NCBI GenBank assembly: GCA_019636245.1
Contig: JAHBXX010000003.1
Location: forward strand, 62,001 to 126,000
Length of the DNA stretch: 64,000 nucleotides
Direction of reading: 5' to 3'
Origin: Planctomycetota bacterium
GTDB lineage: Bacteria > Planctomycetota > UBA1135 > UBA2386
Positions 21,501 through 28,927 of the stretch are shown here, in pieces. The stretch's first letter is position 1. Every line of letters starts with the position of its first letter. The translations under genes were made by a program, and so were the position numbers. The notes beneath the pieces are model-generated. The model was given only the letters and a program-made list of their open reading frames with translations, made no database searches and had not been told where the DNA came from.

Positions 21501-22464
21501 TCACGATCCGATCGCGCTGCCCTTGCTGGTCGACTTCAAGGTCTACAGCGACGGCGCCGCGAATGGACTTGCCAGCGGCGCGAACGGCTTCCAGGTGGCC
21601 CTGCTCGGGCCGCCGACGGGCTTTGCCAACCCCAACGGGCCGATCCCCGGTGGCTACTACGACCGCCAGGGAGCTGGGTGCGGCGGTCGCCCGGCCTGGC
21701 CCCGCGTCCGCGTGCAGACCACCGGCGGCGAAGACCTGGTGTCCGGCCAGCCCGTGCTGGTCGACGTCGCCAACGTGCTGACGGCCACGGGTGGCCCGGT
21801 CAAGGACGCCGGTCTCGGCAATGCGGCGAGGGCGCTGTTCGTCGCCCCGCCGGGCGACGGCATGCTGCATTGGGCCCGCGCCGATTTCGTCCGCAAGGTC
21901 TCGACGATGACGTTCGGCTTCTTCGACACCTTGCAGCCGCAGCGGGCGGAGTTCGTGGTCGGCGATGCCGTGCAGCCGGAACCCGGCTTCCCGAACCTGC
22001 AGGGCATCGCGGGCGTCGGTCCCGACCTGCGCATCCGCGACATCGTCGTGCAGATCGACCCGCCGCAGGCCCGCCAGCCCGCGGGCACGTCGGTCGTGCT
22101 CGAGATGCGCGGCGCGGAGTCGTTCGGCAACGACGGCGTGCTCTACAACCCTTCGTATGACCTCGGCGGCCAGGTGCCGAACGATGGCTTCGCGACGCGG
22201 GGCAACCTGCTGAACGCGAACTACGCGTGCGAGGCCTATCGCTACTCGACGGCCAACTTCAACGGCGCCCCGCGTGTCACCGCCAACGGCCTGACGCGCT
22301 ACGTGACCGAGGACCAGGTCGGCCTCATCCGGAGTCCGGCCACCGGCCTGCTGCCGCGGTTCATGAACCTGCGCCTCGTGATGACCAACAACGTCGACGT
22401 GACGCCGGGGCTGTCGCCGTCGTTGCGCAGCATGAACATCGTCTACCGGGTGCAGGCGCCGTAG
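18568..22464 (+). CDS. Large Ig-like surface lipoprotein, family 1 (C)
   Basis: 1298 aa. The start at ATG 18568 places the lipobox AMASC with Cys22; the open frame reaches further upstream but encodes no signal peptide there. It is a diverged paralogue of the protein at 10713. Shared blocks, in order, include GRLVDVY, VPRNAAIRL, an IRDFRSGN block, FSKPMDLDQV, IDVEQLYWSPF plus YDVFDR near residue 800, IALPLLVDF, PAGTSVV and the C-terminal NIVYRVQ. The equal order and spacing point to duplication of an entire gene. The function is unknown; it is probably anchored in a membrane facing the periplasm or surface. The next lipoprotein follows after 76 bases. Confidence 0.8.
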   Translation: MKHAKNVSPAVAMLLLLAMASCDGRTTVGELGGESGRLTLQRASLGRLVDVYAYQRIDQGDPDRRNRFNRRYVLVARDVVVNPDLESQSLFDASGAEQPAADYEFLPFDREVGHEELVILWDNQAPSETGNFQRAFQAAQLGLIELAAAFRGQNTQTRPIPIVPRNAAIRLQFDGKVPVEAAFFQANPSAIQLLEFKGDPRFVEPADAFRVLPCRVIPSENAIVLDTTILGGEAQGGVRTPGLPPSADNVTANIRIAIPSRGSLVSTFYVREDQVKDLNDVDSAGRGAVIRDFRSGNLADGPSGRLREPEAPMILGSLGMGITAVDASTNTITLNKRGRLVPVRGRYPFVEGPLSQTGVPLGPLEVPTVQPLVCGDTLTQDIVVEMPDGSFETVRLRAEILQNLEVGTVVGDPLLPFLGLAPVLGSSPTQYDQGQSLPVVRVRVASVVAGTDSLGREWSFRANPFPTGEDCTLRARYYERVRFGSGGQSVSDADWRNLFVRIDPAPTSVGAGVINGVLPNASLAVEFSKPMDLDQVDNSSNLLVTCKPGNPNESFAEQILDPKRATARLVPTRLSDLSGDGTVLRLQPPMGFFHSAGATERYAFHVRLGSAGVTDLGGAPLQTFDVPESTAISWSVDFTLATAAAENRVAWRSYRFEAADEDGTLPGSPDLFGQFQLQNGRLSGAATVRFSRNADNQNLGTISRILRGECWDAANDAQLFPLLPVDLTGAPHPGILYWVPLMSDQIVPPFVPQVYDYWQQVPQPVGRVIEPHKPQGTRMQMRYLEDDFSLDYRAPSDFAIDVEQLYWSPFADETVLYDVFDRYTMALGHSARRPDEQWLILNGNCTLNCASMNSSLSTTFAENVLPGSSQVPVFQDKVYRINPNEAFRTGANVKYVPYPRFDRSYTWRDSRLVTVDADGNVLGLGGAQQPSAQPPNDDVTANIDSPWVASNPDPEFVLAGLSTWVMDDGDFRGSSRLDHDPIALPLLVDFKVYSDGAANGLASGANGFQVALLGPPTGFANPNGPIPGGYYDRQGAGCGGRPAWPRVRVQTTGGEDLVSGQPVLVDVANVLTATGGPVKDAGLGNAARALFVAPPGDGMLHWARADFVRKVSTMTFGFFDTLQPQRAEFVVGDAVQPEPGFPNLQGIAGVGPDLRIRDIVVQIDPPQARQPAGTSVVLEMRGAESFGNDGVLYNPSYDLGGQVPNDGFATRGNLLNANYACEAYRYSTANFNGAPRVTANGLTRYVTEDQVGLIRSPATGLLPRFMNLRLVMTNNVDVTPGLSPSLRSMNIVYRVQAP

Positions 22465-22540
22465 GCAGTCGGCCCGGTGGCACGGGCGACCGCGCACGGG
22501 TGGTGGGTGCTGCGGGCATCGTGCGCGCGCTCTGCGTAGC

Positions 22541-24400
22541 ATGATGCCGGCGGTCATGTTCCTCCGACGACGAACTCCTGCGCTGGTGCTGGTGCCGCTG
22601 CTTGCAGCTGCCTGCTCGCGTTCGGAGTCACGCCCCGAGGCGTTCGAGGTGGCGCGGACTTCGCCCCCGCTGGGGGCTGGCGCCGCGCCGCTGCTGCTGA
22701 ACGACTCGATCACCATCTACTTCACGGCTCCGGTGCAGCCCCCGAGCGTCACGGAGGACTCCGTGACCGTGCTCGACGACCAGGGGCGCAAGGTCCCGGG
22801 GAGCCTGCGCGTGGGCGTCGACTGGGTGACCTTCGAGCCCGAACCGCCGCTGGCCGCGGACCTGGCCGACGGCTCGTTCCGGCCCGGAGCGACCTATCGC
22901 CTGCTGGTCGCAGGCAGCCCAAGGCCCGACGCGGTGCGCGCGGCCGACGGTCGCCGGCTCGCGGCCCCTTCGGTCTGGACGCTGCGAATCGCCGAGCCTG
23001 CCGAACTGCCGCCTGGAGTCCCGTCTGCGCTCAGACCCCTGGCCTTCGACGTGCCCCTGCTGCTGCGCGCCACCGAGCTGCCACAGCCGCTGCCGGTCGA
23101 TGCCGCGCGCCTGCGCCTGCACTTCACCCTGCCGCTGCTGCCGACCTCGGTGTCCGCGGATGCGATCACGGTGCGCCTGTTGCGCAACCTGGAGGTCCTG
23201 CGGCCGCGGTCGCTGCGCATCGTCACGTCGCGCCTCGACCCGTTCCCCGGCTGCACGCTGGAAGTCGACCTGGGGTCCCAGCCGCAGGTGGCCGGCGGCG
23301 GCCACGTGGTGTTGCGTCCGGGCGACTGCATCAGCGTCGAGTTGAACGTCGGCTCCGGCGCACTGACCGACTATGCGGCCCAGCCGGTGTTGTTGGGGCC
23401 CGCCCAGTGGTGGAACGTCGTCGAGGGTGGCAGCATCGCCCTCGCCGAGTGGCCATCCGGCGAGATCGCCTACCTGGGTGCGGATCCCCTGCTGCCCGGT
23501 TTCGAGGTCCGTGCGGGCGTGATCCGCCCGCGCGTCCGGATCGAGGCGGGAGACGGCCGGCTGGGTCTCTTCCGCCCGCGCCGCGACACGCAGCTGCGCC
23601 CGGGGCAACCCTTCGACCCCGGTGACGGGCGGTGGGTGGCCAGCGAAGGATCGGACTTCCCGTTCACGGCGGTCGACATTCCCGCCGGGGTGACGGTGAC
23701 GCTCGATGCCACCGACGCACCCGTTCGCGTGCTCGCCTGTGGCGGCATCCGGGTGGCCGGTGACCTGGTCCTGCGCGGGAGTCCTGGGCCTCTGCGGCTG
23801 CGCCGGTTCGAGGCGCCCGCCGTCGACCTGCTCGGCGAAGCGCGCATCGCCCTGCTGGCCGCGGGTGACCTGCAGATGCAGGGGAGGATCCGGGCCGAAT
23901 GGCCGCTCTCGGCCGACGGGTCGCCGCTGACCTTGCTCAGCGCCGGCCGGGTCCAGATTGGTCAGGAACTGCCCTTCCACACGGTGCTGGCGCTGGAGGC
24001 TCCCCCTCCCGAGCAGTCGGTGCCGGTGATCCTCGGCGCGCGTGGGCAGGCCCTCGTGACGTCGGCCACGTTCACCTATGGCGTTCCCGCGGGGAGCGAC
24101 CTCCAGGTCACCGGCCTGACGCCGTGGCGGCAGCTGCCGCCCGACCGGGACAGCGGCTTCGTCCGGCTGGTCGACGCCAGCCCGGGACTGGCGGCGGCGT
24201 GGCAGGCGGCTGCACCGGACGCCCTGGCGCCGCAGCAGCCCGATCCACGATTGGCCCGGCAGAGCCGACCGCACCCGATCCAGGACGGGGACCTCGTCAC
24301 GATCGGCGCCGGTTCGTTCCTGCGGGTCGAACTGTCGGCCCGCGTGCAGGGCGGGGCGCCGATCCCGACGGTTCGCGAGCTCCGCCTGCTCGATCGTTGA
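22541..24400 (+). CDS. Ig-like lipoprotein, short family 2 member (D)
   Basis: 619 aa. The hydrophobic leader ends LLAAAC (Cys25 from ATG 22541). ATG 22556 would also give a good signal peptide, and a TAGCAT box overlaps the first ATG. The order matches the larger protein at 14958: an Ig-like unit (SITIYFTAPVQPPSVTEDSV, then FRPGATYRLLVAG), a second Ig-like unit, and a strand-rich C-terminal half (VRVLACGGIRVAGDLVLRG). The glycine runs are missing, so the core is kept in a compact form. The gene is intact. It completes the second pair of family 1 and family 2 genes in this locus. Confidence 0.75.
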   Translation: MMPAVMFLRRRTPALVLVPLLAAACSRSESRPEAFEVARTSPPLGAGAAPLLLNDSITIYFTAPVQPPSVTEDSVTVLDDQGRKVPGSLRVGVDWVTFEPEPPLAADLADGSFRPGATYRLLVAGSPRPDAVRAADGRRLAAPSVWTLRIAEPAELPPGVPSALRPLAFDVPLLLRATELPQPLPVDAARLRLHFTLPLLPTSVSADAITVRLLRNLEVLRPRSLRIVTSRLDPFPGCTLEVDLGSQPQVAGGGHVVLRPGDCISVELNVGSGALTDYAAQPVLLGPAQWWNVVEGGSIALAEWPSGEIAYLGADPLLPGFEVRAGVIRPRVRIEAGDGRLGLFRPRRDTQLRPGQPFDPGDGRWVASEGSDFPFTAVDIPAGVTVTLDATDAPVRVLACGGIRVAGDLVLRGSPGPLRLRRFEAPAVDLLGEARIALLAAGDLQMQGRIRAEWPLSADGSPLTLLSAGRVQIGQELPFHTVLALEAPPPEQSVPVILGARGQALVTSATFTYGVPAGSDLQVTGLTPWRQLPPDRDSGFVRLVDASPGLAAAWQAAAPDALAPQQPDPRLARQSRPHPIQDGDLVTIGAGSFLRVELSARVQGGAPIPTVRELRLLDR

Positions 24401-24417
24401 GGCGCCGGGGCGGCGCC
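24401..24417 (+). terminator. Hairpin closing the lipoprotein locus
   Basis: A 6-bp GGCGCC stem with a GGGGC loop, immediately after the stop codon of the gene at 22541. No T-run follows. Confidence 0.45.
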
Positions 24418-24546
24418 GCGCGAGAGGCACTGGCACCGCCCGTTCCTGGCCGGTCGCTGGATTCCGTCCGGCCCGACCGTATGCTCGCCCCCGCGTTGTC
24501 GGTGTAGGCGCGCACCGCGGGTCAGCACGGTGCGCAGGCGGCCAGC

Positions 24547-25593
24547 GTGGCCGCGAACGATGGCGCGCAGGTCGAAGCGAGCGCCGCTGGCGGCGGCGTA
24601 GAGCCTCAGGTGAGTGCCACGGCGGTGTTCGAGGTAGGGGCAGCCCTGCTGGGGGCCTGCGTCGGCTCCTTCCTGAATGTCGTCATCTGGCGCCTGCCGC
24701 AGGCCGACCCGCGCCAACGCAGCCTCGGCGGACGTTCGCGGTGCCCGCGCTGTGGCGTCGCGATCCTCTGGCGCGACAACGTGCCGATTCTCGGCTGGCT
24801 GCTGCGGCGCGGTCGGGCACGGTGCTGCGGCGCACCGATCGCGGCGCGTTACCCGCTCGTCGAAGGGCTGACGGCGGCCCTGTTCCTCGCGCTGGCGATC
24901 TGGCCGCCGCTCGGGCGCCACGTCCTCCAGCCCGCCGCGGACGGTGGGCTCGGCATCGACGCGGCGGCGGCGGCGGCGTTCGCCCTGCACGCCACCTTCC
25001 TCGCCTTGCTGGTGGCTTGCACGTTCATCGACTTCGACACGCAGCTGCTGCCCGACGCGTTGACGAAGCCGGGCATGGCGATCGGTCTGTTGGGCGGGTT
25101 CTGGCCTGGCCTCGCCGGTGTGTTGACCCACGACGACGCCGCGCCCGTGGCGCTGCGCTCCTTGCTGGCCAGCGTCTGCGGCCTCCTGGCGGGCAGCGGC
25201 TCGACCTGGCTCGTGCGCGCGCTGGGCGGCTGGTTCTTCCGCCGCGAAGCGATGGGCCTCGGCGACGTGAAGTTCCTCGGCATGGTGGGCGCGTTCCTCG
25301 GCTGGCAGGGCGCGCTGCTGACCCTGTTCCTCGGCTGTGTCGCCGGCGCCGTCATCGGCAGCGCGAGCATGCTGCGCGCCGGGCTCGGCACGAGGATCCC
25401 CTTCGGTCCCTACCTGGCCCTGGGCGCCGTCGTGTCGCTGTTCGCCGCCGAGCCGATCCTCGATCTCCTGTTCGTACGCTGGCCCGAGTGGCAGCGCAGT
25501 TCCCCGACCGCCCAGTGGTTCCTGCTGGCGGTCGCCCTACTGTCCCTGTCAGGGTTGTTCCTGCTGGTCCGCAAGGCCAGAAGGACGAGCTGA
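24547..25593 (+). CDS. pilD: Prepilin peptidase / N-methyltransferase
   Basis: Membrane aspartic protease (family A24) that cuts and N-methylates type IV prepilins and pseudopilins. 348 aa with about eight hydrophobic segments. It shows the N-terminal GSFLNVVIWRLP motif, a zinc-type site (C66, C69, C93, C94; the second pair is adjacent rather than C-x2-C), and the catalytic aspartates in FIDFDTQLLPD (D162) and GLGDVK (D240). The GTG at 24547 was chosen; GTG 24610 would shorten only a polar leader. It is the enzyme expected to process the prepilin coded at 34001. A TATGCT box lies at 24480-24485. Confidence 0.93.
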   Translation: MAANDGAQVEASAAGGGVEPQVSATAVFEVGAALLGACVGSFLNVVIWRLPQADPRQRSLGGRSRCPRCGVAILWRDNVPILGWLLRRGRARCCGAPIAARYPLVEGLTAALFLALAIWPPLGRHVLQPAADGGLGIDAAAAAAFALHATFLALLVACTFIDFDTQLLPDALTKPGMAIGLLGGFWPGLAGVLTHDDAAPVALRSLLASVCGLLAGSGSTWLVRALGGWFFRREAMGLGDVKFLGMVGAFLGWQGALLTLFLGCVAGAVIGSASMLRAGLGTRIPFGPYLALGAVVSLFAAEPILDLLFVRWPEWQRSSPTAQWFLLAVALLSLSGLFLLVRKARRTS

Positions 25594-25653
25594 CCACCCA
25601 CGCATCTCCAACACCGGTCGACCCATCCGATTCCGTTCCGTCAGGGAGGCACC

Positions 25654-26289
25654 ATGATCCGCAAGTCCATCCTCGTTCTTCTCGCCGCCGCCGTATCGCT
25701 CACCGCCGGTTGCACCAGCCGCTACCAGGACATGCTGCGCGACCGCGACGAGCGCATCCGTGAGCTCAGCGGCGACATCGCCAGGCTCCGCAACGAGAAC
25801 GAGGAACTGCAGCGGCGGGAGCTGCCGGCGCCGCAGAACGCCAGCGCGGGCCGGGAACAGAATCCGGGCGTGATCCGCGAGATCCAGGAAGCGGTCGGCG
25901 GGGACGCCCTGGTGTCCATCCGGCGCGGCCGGATCAGCATCGGTGTCGACGACTCGGTGACGTTCGATTCGGGCAGCACCGCGCTCAAGGACTCCTCGCA
26001 CCGCGTGCTCCGCAACGTCGCCTCGGTGCTCCGTTCGCGCTTCAGCGGCAACCGCTTCTTCATCACGGGCCACACCGACAGCGATCCGATCCAGAAGACG
26101 AAGGATCGCTTCCGCAGCAACCGGCACCTGTCGACCGAACGGGCGGATGCCGTCGCGGCCTACCTGATCAAGCAAGGGGTGCCCGAGGCGAACATCGTCG
26201 TCGTCGGCTACGGCCAATACGACCCGCTCGATCCCAAGAACAAGGCGAAGAACCGCCGCGTCGAGATCGTCGTCGGCGACCCGATGTGA
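25654..26289 (+). CDS. OmpA-domain lipoprotein
   Basis: 211 aa. The signal peptide ends LTAGC (Cys20). Residues about 25-57 are charged and heptad-like, a probable coiled coil. The C-terminal part (about 90-211) is an OmpA/MotB peptidoglycan-binding domain with VTFDSGSTALKDSSHRVL, ITGHTDSDPI, LSTERADAVAAYL, GYGQYDP and NRRVEIVV. It probably ties an outer-membrane lipid anchor to peptidoglycan, as Pal does. The GHTDSDPI form is nearer to MotB than to Pal. It lies 60 bases after the prepilin peptidase gene, so it may belong to the same transcript. Confidence 0.9.
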   Translation: MIRKSILVLLAAAVSLTAGCTSRYQDMLRDRDERIRELSGDIARLRNENEELQRRELPAPQNASAGREQNPGVIREIQEAVGGDALVSIRRGRISIGVDDSVTFDSGSTALKDSSHRVLRNVASVLRSRFSGNRFFITGHTDSDPIQKTKDRFRSNRHLSTERADAVAAYLIKQGVPEANIVVVGYGQYDPLDPKNKAKNRRVEIVVGDPM

Positions 26290-26724
26290 TCCGGGTCGCG
26301 GCCCGGCAACAGTCGCTGCCCGGCAGCAGTCGCTGCCCGGCAGCAACGGCTGCGACGTTTGCTGGCTTGCCGGGCGGCAGGCGCTCCGTGCTCGTCGCAG
26401 GGCGCCTGCGCCCCGCTCGATCCTGGTGCCCGGTGGTCGCCGGCCAGCACAGGGGTGGCGGCAGGGCGCCTGCTGGCCGAGGCGCCCTCGCAAGCAGCCC
26501 TGGCGAGGCTCGCCCGCCGCACGTGACCCGCGGATCGCCACGGTGACGCTCGCGGGACCCCTGGCGGGGCTGCACGGCGGCGGCTTCCGCGTGGGGGGGG
26601 CAGGGGTTACAAGGGCGGGCTCTGCCTTTCCCGGTGCCCGGACGGTGGCCGAGCGGCCGACGCCATGCGGGACTCCGGACCGCCTTCCGTGCCCCCGGCG
26701 GCACCGACCTTCCCTGGAGTGACC
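26290..26724. other. Intergenic region with tandem repeat
   Basis: 435 bases between the OmpA-domain gene and the EF-G paralogue. Nothing here looks coding. It starts with a small stem (CCGGG/CCCGG, 26291-26306) and a three-copy 17-bp tandem repeat, and continues as GC-rich sequence containing a run of eight G near 26600. The promoter of the EF-G paralogue is presumably in the 3' part but could not be identified. Confidence 0.55.
26302..26352. repeat. Three tandem 17-bp repeats
   Basis: Units at 26302-26318, 26319-26335 and 26336-26352 follow CCCGGCAGCAGTCGCTG. Units 1 and 2 differ at one base, and unit 3 differs from unit 2 at two bases. It is too short and lacks spacers, so it is not a CRISPR. 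The role is unknown. Confidence 0.8.
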
Positions 26725-28761
26725 ATGGCCCGTGCTTCGGAAGACATCCGCAACGTTGCCCTCGTCGGCAACGGCCACACCGGCAAGACCGCCCTGCTCG
26801 ACGCGATCGCCTTCCACTGCAAGCTGACGACTCGGCTCGGCAGCAGCCAGGACGGTACCAGCATCAGCAACACCGAGCCCGAGGAGCGCGACCGCAAGCA
26901 GACGCTGACCTCCCACCTGTTCAGGATCCCGGTCGGTCCGGTGCGGCTGAACCTGATCGACACGCCAGGACATCCGGACTTCGTCGCCGAGGCGATCTCG
27001 GCGATGGACGCCGTCGAGACCGCATGCCTCTGCGTCAACGCGACCAACCCGCTGCCCTTCCACGCCCGGCAGTTGTGGCGGCATGCCGGGCTGCGAGGCA
27101 TCGGCCGGGCGATCGTCGTGACCCACCTCGACCAGGAGAACACGAACTTCGAGAGCGTCCTGGCGACCCTGCGGGAGGCATTCGGGCATGCCGTCGTGCC
27201 GGTGACCTACCCGAACGCCACCGGCGGCGCCTTCCGTTCCGTGCACGCCGTCACGCACAACGAAGGACCGGACGCCGGCAAGTACCACGACATGATCGAG
27301 GAGGACGAGGCCGAGGTCGACGACACGCTGATGGAGCACTACCTCGAGCGCGGCCACCTCGACCCCGACGAGTTCGAGCAGAACCTGCGCCGGGCCATCG
27401 CCTGCGGGAAGCTCGTGCCGGTGTTCGCGGTATGCCCGAACCGCGGTCTCGGCCTCGAGCAGATGCTCGAGTTCGTGCAGCAGCACCTGCCTTCGCCGGT
27501 GTGCTTCGGCGCCCGCGGCGCTGCCCGGCCCGGCAGCGACTCCTACGGGGAACTGGTGCAGCCCGACGATGGTCCGTTCGCGGCGAAGGTCTGGAAGCTG
27601 GTGTCCGACCCCTATGTCGGCCGCTTGACCTTCCTGCGCTGCCTGCGGGGCAAGCTGGCGAAGGACCAGAGTGTCGTCGACGTGCGCACCTCCAAGGTGC
27701 TGAAGGCCGCCCATCTGCTCGACGTCCACGGCAAGGACACGACCGAGATCCCGGCCGTCGTTGCCGGCGACATCTTCGCCATCAGCAAGGTGGAGGACCT
27801 CGGCCTTGGCGACACGCTCACCGTCGAGACCGCGCCGCTGCGGTTCGAGCCGCCGAGCTACCCCGAGCCGACGTATTCGCGCCACGTCTGGCCGAAGGCT
27901 CGCGGCGACGAGCAGAAGATCGGCCATGCGATCGAGAAGCTCGCGGCGGAGGATCCGACCCTGAACCACCGCCGGGACAAGGAGACCGGCGAGTTCCTGG
28001 TGACGGGCATGAGCCCGTTGCACCTGGAGGTGCAGTTCCAGCGCCTGCATCGACGACACCACGTCGACGTCGATCATGGGCCGCCGACCATTCCCTACCG
28101 CGAGACCGTCACGGCGCGGGCCGAAGGCCACCACCGGCACAAGAAGCAGACCGGCGGGCGCGGGCAGTTCGCGGAGGTCTACCTGCGCGTGGCCCCGCGC
28201 CAGCACGGGGAGGGCTTCGAGTTCGTCGATTCCGTGGTCGGCGGCTCGATCCCGCGCCAGTTCATCCCCGAGGTCGAGAAGGGGGCGCGCAAGTTCCTGG
28301 CCAAGGGTTCGCTCGCCGGTTTCCCCGTCGTCGACGTGCAGGTCGAGGTCTACGACGGCAAGTTCCACGACGTCGACAGCGACCAGCTGAGCTTCCAGAT
28401 CGCCGGCGAGAGGGCGTTCCACGACGGCTACGCCAAGGCGCGGCCGATCCTGCTGGAGCCGATCATGGACGTGGTGATCCACGTGCCCGAGCGTTTCACC
28501 GGCGACGTGGCCGGCAACCTGTCGAGCAGCCGCGGTCGCATGTCGGGCATGGAACTCGAGGACGGGGTGCAGAGGATCCAGGCCCAATGCCCCCTGGCGT
28601 CGCTGCTGGAGTACTCGACGCACCTGCGGTCGATCACGGCCGGCGAGGGGACCTTCACGATGAAGTTCTCCCACTACGAGGCCGTGCCCCCGAACCTGCA
28701 GCAGGAGATCGTGCAGCGCCGCCGGGCGATCGTCGACCAGCACCACGGCGAGCACAAGTGA
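26725..28761 (+). CDS. Elongation factor G paralogue (EF-G-like GTPase)
   Basis: 678 aa with the EF-G domain order: G domain, domain II, and domains III-V (for example GGRGQFAEVYLRV and the C-terminal EGTFTMKFSHYE). G1 is GNGHTGKT (15-22) and G3 is DTPGH (79-83). The G4 position reads THLD (133-136) instead of NKxD, and the switch I region TEPEERDRKQTLTS is unlike housekeeping FusA. This places it in the group of EF-G paralogues rather than the translocase itself. The start at ATG 26725 gives MARASEDIRNVALVG; an in-frame ATG 20 codons upstream adds only a Pro-rich leader. A specialised ribosomal or regulatory role is possible. Confidence 0.88.
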   Translation: MARASEDIRNVALVGNGHTGKTALLDAIAFHCKLTTRLGSSQDGTSISNTEPEERDRKQTLTSHLFRIPVGPVRLNLIDTPGHPDFVAEAISAMDAVETACLCVNATNPLPFHARQLWRHAGLRGIGRAIVVTHLDQENTNFESVLATLREAFGHAVVPVTYPNATGGAFRSVHAVTHNEGPDAGKYHDMIEEDEAEVDDTLMEHYLERGHLDPDEFEQNLRRAIACGKLVPVFAVCPNRGLGLEQMLEFVQQHLPSPVCFGARGAARPGSDSYGELVQPDDGPFAAKVWKLVSDPYVGRLTFLRCLRGKLAKDQSVVDVRTSKVLKAAHLLDVHGKDTTEIPAVVAGDIFAISKVEDLGLGDTLTVETAPLRFEPPSYPEPTYSRHVWPKARGDEQKIGHAIEKLAAEDPTLNHRRDKETGEFLVTGMSPLHLEVQFQRLHRRHHVDVDHGPPTIPYRETVTARAEGHHRHKKQTGGRGQFAEVYLRVAPRQHGEGFEFVDSVVGGSIPRQFIPEVEKGARKFLAKGSLAGFPVVDVQVEVYDGKFHDVDSDQLSFQIAGERAFHDGYAKARPILLEPIMDVVIHVPERFTGDVAGNLSSSRGRMSGMELEDGVQRIQAQCPLASLLEYSTHLRSITAGEGTFTMKFSHYEAVPPNLQQEIVQRRRAIVDQHHGEHK

Positions 28762-28807
28762 CGCCGCCGGTCGCGCCGTAGCTGCTCCGGTGTCGGTTTT
28801 CGCGGCA

Positions 28808-28836
28808 GCCATGGCCGGCCCGTCGCGGGCCATGGC
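28808..28836 (+). terminator. Hairpin after the EF-G paralogue
   Basis: A perfect 9-bp stem (GCCATGGCC/GGCCATGGC) with an 11-base loop, 46 bases after the stop. It separates the EF-G paralogue from the pilus genes. Confidence 0.5.
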
Positions 28837-28914
28837 AGGGGCGGATGGCCTCAATCCGGTCCGCCTGGCCGTCCGATAAGCCGCCGCGTCGGGCCGAACA
28901 GGTCGGCCGACGAC

Positions 28915-28919
28915 AGGAG
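28915..28919 (+). promoter_or_regulatory. Shine-Dalgarno site that fixes the pilT start
   Basis: AGGAG lies 8 bases before ATG 28928. An in-frame GTG at 28919 overlaps this site and would put the ribosome signal inside the gene, so the ATG is preferred. Confidence 0.7.
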
Positions 28920-28927
28920 TGGCTGCA

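Noticed and set aside
22541-24400. Lipoprotein D as a pseudogene of B
   Set aside because: Frame, signal peptide and both Ig-like units are intact; only glycine runs are absent.
26302-26352. CRISPR array
   Set aside because: Repeat units are 17 bp, contiguous and without spacers, and no cas genes are present.
26725-28761. Canonical fusA (housekeeping EF-G)
   Set aside because: Non-canonical G4 motif and switch I and location outside the str operon indicate a paralogue.
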